DNA from: Planctomycetaceae bacterium
Lineage (GTDB): Bacteria > Planctomycetota > Planctomycetia > Pirellulales > Thermoguttaceae
Assembly: GCA_003509805.1 (NCBI GenBank)
Contig: DOMV01000398.1
Location: 1-5,945 of the forward strand
Direction of reading: 5' to 3'
Length of the DNA: 5,945 bases
Positions 1 through 5,099 of this stretch are shown here, in pieces (position 1 is the first letter of the stretch; the number at the start of each line of letters is the position of its first letter). Made by a program: the position numbers and the translations under genes. The notes beneath the pieces are model-generated. The model was not told the origin of the DNA. It worked only from the letters and a program-made list of their open reading frames with translations, and did no database searches.

Positions 1-585
1 CGTCTCGACCGGGACACCTCCGGGGCGATCCTGGTCGCGAAAAACGACTGCATCCACGGCAAACTCGCGACGCTTTTCCAGAACCGGAATATCCACAAGG
101 AATATTTCGCGATCATCGTCGGGACGCCGGGCATCGACCGCGACCTGATCGACGCCCCGATCGGACCGCATCACCGCGCGCGGGAAAAAATGATGATCGC
201 CCCCCATGATCCGGACGCGAAGGAAGCCCGGACGTTTTACGAAGTGCTCAAGCGGTATCGCGGCTTTTCAACCCTCCGGTGTGAACCGGAAACCGGTCGC
301 ACGCACCAGATCCGGGTACATCTCCGACACAAAGGATACCCGATTTTGTGCGACAAACTCTACGGGCATCGCAGCCGGATCACCCTGGAGGAACTCTCGG
401 GCGAGAAACCGATCGCGCTCGCCTCCGATCCCGAGGCGGGAACCGTTCTCCTCCGGCGCCAGGCCCTCCATGCCCGCCGGTTGGTGTTCGAACATCCTGA
501 GAACGGCAAAACGATCGATATCGAAGCGCCGCTCCCGCCCGACATGCAGTCCGTCGTCGACGCGCTCGAACGCTTTCGGACGTAA
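1..585 (+). CDS. RluA-family pseudouridine synthase, 3' part
   Basis: The reading frame is open from base 1 and ends at TAA 583-585, giving 194 residues; the start lies left of the window. It converts specific uridines in structured RNA, most often 23S rRNA, to pseudouridine in the cytoplasm. The visible part opens with the family's catalytic motif RLDRDTSG (residues 1-8 here), where Asp3 is the expected nucleophile. The other hallmarks follow in order: KEY (33-35), GRTHQIRVHL (99-108), GYPILCDKLYG (112-122) and the tail ALHARRLVFEHP..LPPDM (155-182). About 25 extra residues lie between the DKLYG motif and ALHARR (roughly 125-150), a variable loop in this family. An N-terminal S4 RNA-binding domain, if present, would be off the window. 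RluA, RluC and RluD types cannot be separated from this portion, so no symbol is given. It converges on the minus-strand operon with 49 bases between stops. Confidence 0.95.
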   Translation, partial: RLDRDTSGAILVAKNDCIHGKLATLFQNRNIHKEYFAIIVGTPGIDRDLIDAPIGPHHRAREKMMIAPHDPDAKEARTFYEVLKRYRGFSTLRCEPETGRTHQIRVHLRHKGYPILCDKLYGHRSRITLEELSGEKPIALASDPEAGTVLLRRQALHARRLVFEHPENGKTIDIEAPLPPDMQSVVDALERFRT

Positions 586-634
586 TGTCGCTTGTCATCA
601 CTCGCTTACTCGGGCATGCTTCGTGCTCGGAATC
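586..634. other. Convergent gap between the RluA-like gene and the DUF1559 gene
   Basis: The gap has 49 bases between the TAA of the plus-strand gene and the TAG of the minus-strand gene. I see no hairpin followed by a T-run on either strand, so no intrinsic terminator can be supported. The part at 596-615 resembles one arm of the large inverted repeat in the divergent region (ctcgcttac at 601-609, then tcgggc at 610-615), and could be a decayed copy of the same repeat family. Confidence 0.5.
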
Positions 635-1480
635 CTATTTCGCGGCGCCGACCATCTGTTCCAAAACGTTCGCTTCGGTCCAGCCGGATAAAAATCGGCA
701 GCTGCCGTCGAAGAGGAGGGCGTTGCAACCGCCGGGATGGGGATCGTTCGTACCGCTGCTGAGTCCCGTCACGAATTGTTCGGCGGTCATTTCTTGCGTC
801 GGGTCCATCCAGCAGACCGGCGTTTTCCGTTCGACGAGACAGATCGTGTTCGACAGTCCGTTGGTTATATCGCCGAAATCGCCGGCCGTCATCGCGCCTT
901 TGTGGAACATGTTGTCGGCCAATTCCCCGACGTCGGTCGGTTCGCCCGGCGTGAGCGGGCCGCCCAGGATGATGGAATAACGTGTTTCGCCGGACGCGCC
1001 GGGCGTGCCGATCATGCTCGGACATCGGTAGACCGGCGGCGCGAAATCGTGGAACTGCGCATTGTGCGGCGAATCCCACGGCTCGTCCAGCCGGATCTGT
1101 TCGTACAAACCCTGCTCTTCAATGTACGGCAACAGCAGGACCCGCCAACTGTGCAGCGGTTTGCCGTCGGCGTCCCGGGTATAGGCGACGGGCAGGCCGG
1201 CGTTCCTATCGTGAAAATTATGGACGGCCATTCCGATCTGCTTCATGTTGTTCATGCAGTGCATTCGCCGGGCTGACTCGCGCGCCGCCTGGACGGCCGG
1301 AAGAAGCAAGGCGGACAGGACGCCGCCGACGAGAAGCAGCATCAGGCAACCGCCGCCGAGAATGCCGGCGACAATCCACGGAACGGGGGTTTTTTGGGGC
1401 GTCGCGGCATCGCGCGGGATGTGGTTGTCGTGATTGTCGGGCGTCGCCTCGTAAATGGTGTTGGTCGGAGTGTCGTTCAT
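635..1480 (-). CDS. DUF1559 (H-X9-DG) protein with noncanonical membrane anchor
   Basis: The product has 281 residues, from ATG (1478-1480) to TAG (635-637). GGGAG lies six bases before the start. Residues 62-72 (AVQAARESARR), 110-140 (HSWRVLLLPYIEEQ..LDEPWDSPHN), 204-217 (DITNGLSNTICLVE) and His248-X9-Asp258-Gly259 are the conserved blocks of DUF1559, a planctomycete-enriched family of pseudopilin-like proteins of unknown function. Typical members begin with a type IV prepilin leader (GFTLIELLVVIAIIAIL) directly before LLLPAVQAARESARR. Here that leader is absent. A polar, Asn/Asp/Pro/Thr-rich segment of about 33 residues precedes a Gly/Leu-rich membrane helix (about 35-60), which then joins the usual LLLPAVQAARESARR. 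The inferred topology is N-terminus in the cytoplasm and the conserved domain outside. It is the last gene of the three-gene cluster, 51 bases after the M16 peptidase gene. Family assignment is firm; function is unknown. Confidence 0.93.
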   Translation of the reverse strand: MNDTPTNTIYEATPDNHDNHIPRDAATPQKTPVPWIVAGILGGGCLMLLLVGGVLSALLLPAVQAARESARRMHCMNNMKQIGMAVHNFHDRNAGLPVAYTRDADGKPLHSWRVLLLPYIEEQGLYEQIRLDEPWDSPHNAQFHDFAPPVYRCPSMIGTPGASGETRYSIILGGPLTPGEPTDVGELADNMFHKGAMTAGDFGDITNGLSNTICLVERKTPVCWMDPTQEMTAEQFVTGLSSGTNDPHPGGCNALLFDGSCRFLSGWTEANVLEQMVGAAK

Positions 1481-1486
1481 GTTTTG

Positions 1487-1491
1487 CTCCC
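1487..1491 (-). promoter_or_regulatory. Shine-Dalgarno site of the DUF1559 gene
   Basis: On the minus strand GGGAG is followed by six bases (CAAAAC) and ATG. This supports the start at 1480 and separate translation of the third cistron. Confidence 0.7.
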
Positions 1492-1531
1492 GGTTCGATT
1501 TGAAAAAAGTCGCAGATCGTGTGTCGGAAAA

Positions 1532-4222
1532 TCACCGGCCCGGTTCCCCGGGTTGCGAGGAGGCCGAGACGACGAGGGATTCGGTCAGGTATGTGTTCGC
1601 GACAGCGACCACCTCTTCGAGCGTCACGGCCCGGATGCGGTCGGGAAACGATTTGTCGTACGCATATCCGAGACCGTACAGTTCGTCGAGTCCCGCTTGC
1701 ATGGCCTGTTCCGCGATCGTCTCGTTCGACTGCTTGTGCCGGGAAACGAGCCGTTCCTTGGCCCGCTCGAAATCGTCCCTCGGGACGGCGCCGGATTTCA
1801 CCTTTTCGATGTTCGCCCTGATCCGTTTTTCGACTTCGGCGACCTGTTCCGGCTTCGTCTGGGCGACGGCGATGAAGAAACCCGCCACGGGCCCCGTTCT
1901 CAGGGCGGTGTTGACTCGGTAGACCAGCCCTTCGCCCCGTAGTTCGTTGAACAACCACCCGTTCGGACCCGTCCCGTCCGAAAGGACGGCCGAGAGGACG
2001 CGCATGGCGGCCATGTCTTTTTCCTTGTCGATGGCCGGGGCGTTCCAGGCGATCAACAGGACGCCGGAATCCTTGGCCGTCGTCTTATGGACCTTTTCCG
2101 AAACGGTAATCGTATTGTCGGCGATCTTCGCAATATCGACCGGATTCGCGGCGGCTCCCCGGGCCTGCGGGAGTTGACCGAAGGTCTCCGCGACGGTTTT
2201 CATCGCCGTTTCGGGATCGACGTCGCCGAAAACCGTGACGAGCATGTTCGAGGGGACGAATTGTTTCGCGTGCTGTTTTTTCAGGGCGGCGAGGTCGATT
2301 TTCGCAACCGATTCGGCGGACCCGTCTTCCATCCGCGAATACGGGGAACCTTTCGGCAGGTTGGCGGCGAACAGTTCCATCAATTCGGACATCGGGTTGT
2401 CGGCGCGCCGGGCGACCGCCCCCAGCGCCAGTGTTTTGACCTGTTCGAATTCGGTCTGCGGGAACGTGCTTTGAAGGAGGCATTCGGCAAACAACCGGGT
2501 CGCCGGCTCGAAATCGGCCGCCAATACCGTCACCCCTCCGTAGAGCGTGTTTCGGCCGTTTGACAGGGCAAGCGAACCGCCGATGGAATCGAAGTAATCG
2601 GCAATCTGTTCGGCCGTTTTCGTTTTCGTTCCCTTGTCAAGCATGGCGGCGAGCAGGGCGCTTTGGCCGGCGTTTTCCTCCGTTTCGTCCAACGTCGATC
2701 CGAACACGAAAGCCTGCACGTTCACCATCGGCAGGTCGGCCCGGCGTTTGAAAAGGACGCGCAGCCCGTTGGGTAGCGTCGTCAGGGTCTCCGGTTCACG
2801 GTGGGCGGCCGTCTCCCCGCCCACCGGCCGGGCGCCCATGTCTTTCGGGACGATCACGATCCGGTTGAGTCGTTCCGGGACGAAATATTTTTTCGCGACG
2901 TTCAGGACATCGTCGGCCGTGACGCCGCGGATGCCTTCGACGTAACGGTTGTCGTACAGCGGATCGCCGGTCGCCAACATGCAACGGCCCAACGAATCGG
3001 CGATCCCGCTCACTTTTTGTCGCGTGAAAACGAGTTCGGCCTCCTTTTGTTTCTTCGCTTTGTCCAATTCGGCCCGGCCGACTTTTTCGGTTGTCAGCCG
3101 CATGATTTCGGACAATAATTCGTCCGCGGCCTCTTCCCGCTTGTCCGGCGTCGCGACGCCCATGGCGCAGAATTGACCGTTCACGAAATGCGGGGTGTTG
3201 TTGAACGTCGAGACGCCGAGCAGGAGTTGCTTTTCATAAACCAGCTTGCGGACGAGCCGCGAACTTTCCCCTTCGGAGAGAATGTACGAGGCGACGTCGA
3301 GGGCGTACATTTCCGGGTCCGACAGCTTCACGCCAGGCCACGCGAAAAGAAGGTCGGACGTCTGGCCGTCCATTTCGCGCACGGCTTCGCGGGGCGAAAC
3401 CTGCGGCTCTTCGTCCGGGAGCGGAACGACCGTTTCAGTCCCCCGCGCGCCGCCGGCGAAATTTTCGGCGACCGTTTTCAACGTTTCCTCGCGGTCGACA
3501 TCGCCGACGACCACGAACACCATGTTGTTCGGGACGTAGCGCTGCCGGTAAAAGTCGACGACGTCCGTCCTGCTCAACCGGGACAGGACGTCGTAATAAC
3601 CGATGACGGGATGCCGGGCCGTACTGTCGCGATACACCGTTTGCCCCAGGAGATTCCACAGGACGCGCCGCCGATCGTTCAGGCCGTCCCGGAGTTCCTG
3701 CTTGACGACTTTGTGTTCCCGTTCGAATTCGACCTGCTCGAAGACGACCCGCTGCATCATGTCGGCGACCAGTTCGATTCGAACGGCGACGTCGTCCGCG
3801 ATGCCGTCGATGAAATAGCAGGTCAAATCGTCCGAAGTGTAGGCGTTCACGACCCCGCCCAGGCGCTCGACGATGTGCTCGATTTCCTTTTCCGTGCGTT
3901 TCGTGGTCGTTCCGCCCGCGACGACGTGTTCGAGCAGGTGGGAAAGCCCGGTCCCCAACCAGCGGCCCTCGAACGCGCTGCCCGTATTTTTCACGAAACA
4001 ACGGACCGAGGCGACCGGCGAGGCGTGGTTTTCCTGAACGATCACGGTCAGGCCGTTAGAAAGTTCAACAACCGACGTGTCGTAGGGCAGGCTTTGCCGT
4101 TTGACGATGACCGGAACGGCAGGCTGGGAGGTTTCAGCGGGTTGGGAGGCCATGTTAAAAACGGGGGTGGAAAGAACGGTTATGCAAATCGCACAGGCCG
4201 TCGAAAAGCGGTAACGTGCCAT
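1532..4222 (-). CDS. Exported M16 zinc metallopeptidase, two-module (active plus degenerate)
   Basis: The product has 896 residues, from ATG (4220-4222) to TGA (1532-1534). Residues 1-25 look like a Sec signal peptide: Arg-containing start, hydrophobic stretch FSTACAICITVLSTPVF, likely cut near 25-26. Module 1 (about 50-450) has the full M16 zinc site HLLEH at 95-99 and Glu176, which fits HXXEH-X76-E. Its M16_C part includes FYRQRYVPNNM..VVVGDVD (224-243) and a LVRKLVYEKQLLLGVS segment (323-338). Module 2 (about 480-896) starts with LPNGLRVLFKRR and keeps the fold motifs FVPSNM..VFGDVD (655-669) and LRGEGLVYRV (761-770), but the zinc site is replaced by SALLAA (521-526). Active plus inactive halves are known for M16 enzymes, which enclose peptides in a chamber. 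The role is probably periplasmic peptide or protein degradation; the substrate is unknown. An in-frame ATG 40 codons upstream (4342) was not used, because it would overlap the preceding gene and adds an Arg/Pro-rich stretch before a good signal peptide. Confidence 0.95.
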   Translation of the reverse strand: MARYRFSTACAICITVLSTPVFNMASQPAETSQPAVPVIVKRQSLPYDTSVVELSNGLTVIVQENHASPVASVRCFVKNTGSAFEGRWLGTGLSHLLEHVVAGGTTTKRTEKEIEHIVERLGGVVNAYTSDDLTCYFIDGIADDVAVRIELVADMMQRVVFEQVEFEREHKVVKQELRDGLNDRRRVLWNLLGQTVYRDSTARHPVIGYYDVLSRLSRTDVVDFYRQRYVPNNMVFVVVGDVDREETLKTVAENFAGGARGTETVVPLPDEEPQVSPREAVREMDGQTSDLLFAWPGVKLSDPEMYALDVASYILSEGESSRLVRKLVYEKQLLLGVSTFNNTPHFVNGQFCAMGVATPDKREEAADELLSEIMRLTTEKVGRAELDKAKKQKEAELVFTRQKVSGIADSLGRCMLATGDPLYDNRYVEGIRGVTADDVLNVAKKYFVPERLNRIVIVPKDMGARPVGGETAAHREPETLTTLPNGLRVLFKRRADLPMVNVQAFVFGSTLDETEENAGQSALLAAMLDKGTKTKTAEQIADYFDSIGGSLALSNGRNTLYGGVTVLAADFEPATRLFAECLLQSTFPQTEFEQVKTLALGAVARRADNPMSELMELFAANLPKGSPYSRMEDGSAESVAKIDLAALKKQHAKQFVPSNMLVTVFGDVDPETAMKTVAETFGQLPQARGAAANPVDIAKIADNTITVSEKVHKTTAKDSGVLLIAWNAPAIDKEKDMAAMRVLSAVLSDGTGPNGWLFNELRGEGLVYRVNTALRTGPVAGFFIAVAQTKPEQVAEVEKRIRANIEKVKSGAVPRDDFERAKERLVSRHKQSNETIAEQAMQAGLDELYGLGYAYDKSFPDRIRAVTLEEVVAVANTYLTESLVVSASSQPGEPGR

Positions 4223-4230
4223 GGGGCTTG

Positions 4231-4237
4231 TCTCCTT
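4231..4237 (-). promoter_or_regulatory. Shine-Dalgarno site deciding the M16 start
   Basis: On the minus strand AAGGAGA lies eight bases before ATG at 4222, in the 16-base gap after the upstream stop codon. This strong site favours the 896-residue start with its signal peptide over the longer in-frame reading from 4342. Confidence 0.85.
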
Positions 4238-4238
4238 G

Positions 4239-4808
4239 TCAAGGATCGTGAGGGATAATCGGGGCGGTGGCGGCGGAAATCTCAGGCGTTGCGTCCTCCG
4301 TTTGCGGCTCTTCCGGCTGCGCGGTCCTCGGGGTAATCGCAATATAATACTCCATCATAGCCCGAAACGCATTATGTAGCAGTACGAATAACCAAGACAG
4401 CAGGCTCGCCGTCCATCCGCAGCAGAGGAGAAACGGGGTAAAAACCAGCCACGCCCTGTAAGGAATGACCGGGTCCCATGTCCACTCCTCAATAAAACCG
4501 ATACCGTGAACGCGAGGCACGTGATGCAACTGGTACCAGATGATATGACATTCGGGCGGGGTGAATATCAGGATTCCGCAGAGCAGGCCGCACCAGAAAC
4601 CGCAGCACTGGTAGCAACTGAGGATTTTGCTTGCCCATTCGCTGAATCTCCAGCCGATCGAGTGGCCAAGCTCGCGGTTTCGTCGCACTTTTTCCGCTTT
4701 TCGATGAAAGGATTCCCGCATTGGGCGGAATAGTTCGCCGTCGACGAGGATCGCGGTCAACCCGACCGAGGCGAGACCGAAAAATAGGATCGAACTGAAA
4801 TCGAGCAT
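4239..4808 (-). CDS. Small Cys-rich membrane protein, DUF1360-like
   Basis: The product has 189 residues, from ATG (4806-4808) to TGA (4239-4241). A hydrophobic N-terminal helix (about 4-22) is followed by a basic linker (LFRPMRESFHRKAEKVRRNRE, 27-47). Then come the motif SCYQCCGFWCGLLCG (64-78), which enters a second helix (about 66-83), a loop with aromatic and His residues (84-117), and a third long hydrophobic segment (about 118-146). The tail (160-189) is Pro/Glu/Thr/Ala-rich and polar. The pattern of an N-terminal helix, LF.P.R, then C-x2-C..FW.G at a helix start recalls DUF1360, a bacterial membrane family of unknown function; this is from memory of the family pattern, not a search. 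Cys65, 68, 69, 73 and 77 could bind metal or form disulfides. It is first in the cluster, and its stop lies 16 bases before the M16 start. No clear Shine-Dalgarno site precedes the ATG, and no in-frame start lies close upstream, so the start is less certain. Base use looks more A/T-rich than in the M16 gene. Confidence 0.8.
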   Translation of the reverse strand: MLDFSSILFFGLASVGLTAILVDGELFRPMRESFHRKAEKVRRNRELGHSIGWRFSEWASKILSCYQCCGFWCGLLCGILIFTPPECHIIWYQLHHVPRVHGIGFIEEWTWDPVIPYRAWLVFTPFLLCCGWTASLLSWLFVLLHNAFRAMMEYYIAITPRTAQPEEPQTEDATPEISAATAPIIPHDP

Positions 4809-4852
4809 GGCGTAGAGCGAAATACGGGGGATGGTGGACTCGAAGCCCTCCT

Positions 4853-4881
4853 ATTCTATGCCAACAGAGCCCGAAGCACAA
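4853..4881 (-). promoter_or_regulatory. Weak candidate promoter for the three-gene operon
   Basis: On the minus strand TTGTGC (4876-4881) and TAGAAT (4853-4858) are spaced by 17 bases. The -10 matches TATAAT at five of six bases, the -35 matches TTGACA at only three. Transcription would start near 4846 and leave a leader of about 38 bases. The -35 box and spacer fall within the tandem repeat. Planctomycete promoters are poorly defined, so this is only a candidate. Confidence 0.25.
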
Positions 4882-4894
4882 CAGAGCCCGAAGC
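4862..4894. repeat. Tandem 16-base direct repeat
   Basis: caacagagcccgaagc occurs at 4862-4877 and again, identically, at 4879-4894, with one base between. The second copy is also the outer part of the left arm of the inverted repeat that follows. Confidence 0.9.
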
Positions 4895-4965
4895 GTCAGC
4901 GAGGGATTGGGTGGAATCCGCGTTTTGCGTACGATCATTCCCTCGCTTACGCTTCGGGCTTTGTT
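4880..4965. repeat. Long near-perfect inverted repeat
   Basis: The left arm 4885-4906 (agcccgaagcg..gaggga) and the right arm 4939-4960 (tccctcgc..cttcgggct) are reverse complements at 21 of 22 bases; the one mismatch pairs g4899-c4900-type core positions around tcag/ttac. With one more mismatch the arms extend to 4880 and 4965. The loop has 32 bases. A T-rich run (4960-4968) follows on the plus strand, so the RNA could resemble a terminator hairpin, but no plus-strand gene lies upstream to be terminated. I infer a dispersed palindromic element; I recall similar words in planctomycete intergenic DNA but cannot check this here. Confidence 0.85.
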
Positions 4966-5072
4966 TTTCCGACGTTGTAATCCTCGTGTAGGCTCCCAGC
5001 CCTCTTGTTTTTCCCTTCGCGCCCGGGTACACTCGGTTCTCGGGCTCGCCGCCTTCGGAGCCTTCAAACGTC

Positions 5073-5095
5073 GGTATACCCCAACTTGGACGTCC
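5073..5095. promoter_or_regulatory. Cluster of three short palindromes before the WD40 start
   Basis: GGTATACC (5073-5080), CCAA-C-TTGG (5081-5089) and GGACGTCC (5088-5095) are each perfect palindromes, lie end to end, and stop four bases before the ATG. They could be an operator or could fold over the ribosome site. Eight-base palindromes are common by chance, so a regulatory role is speculative. Confidence 0.25.
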
Positions 5096-5099
5096 TTTC

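Larger units (their letters stand above)
4809..5099. other. Divergent intergenic region, repeat-rich
   Basis: These 291 bases separate the divergent starts of the DUF1360-like operon (minus) and the WD40 gene (plus), so promoters for both should lie here. The region holds a tandem 16-base repeat, a long inverted repeat, two copies of ttgtttttcc (4961-4970 and 5005-5014), a small GGCT-ccc-AGCC hairpin (4991-5001) and a cluster of short palindromes just before the WD40 start. Open frames across it have no coding character and cross the repeat arms, so I call it noncoding. Confidence 0.8.

Noticed and set aside
1218..1958. Minus-strand open frame (246 codons) bridging the M16 and DUF1559 genes
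   Set aside because: It is a frame-shifted reading of both genes and their gap, Arg/Gly-rich and without any family motif; the two real frames are intact.
3173..4258. Long plus-strand open frame (361 codons) opposite the M16 gene
   Set aside because: It is fully antisense to a gene with a complete M16 motif set, has no recognisable domain, and its Arg/Asp/Val/Gly-rich make-up is typical of a shadow frame in GC-rich coding DNA.
4223..4342. 40-residue N-terminal extension of the M16 protein
   Set aside because: It would overlap the preceding gene by about 100 bases, is Arg/Pro-rich, and would bury a normal signal peptide; the strong Shine-Dalgarno site at 4231-4237 supports the later start.
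4862..4960. CRISPR array
   Set aside because: There are only two direct copies with a one-base spacer plus an inverted copy; no regular spacers and no cas genes.
4939..4970. Intrinsic terminator on the plus strand
   Set aside because: The hairpin with a T-rich run looks like one, but no plus-strand gene lies upstream within 4.3 kb, and it sits before a plus-strand gene; a repeat element explains it better.
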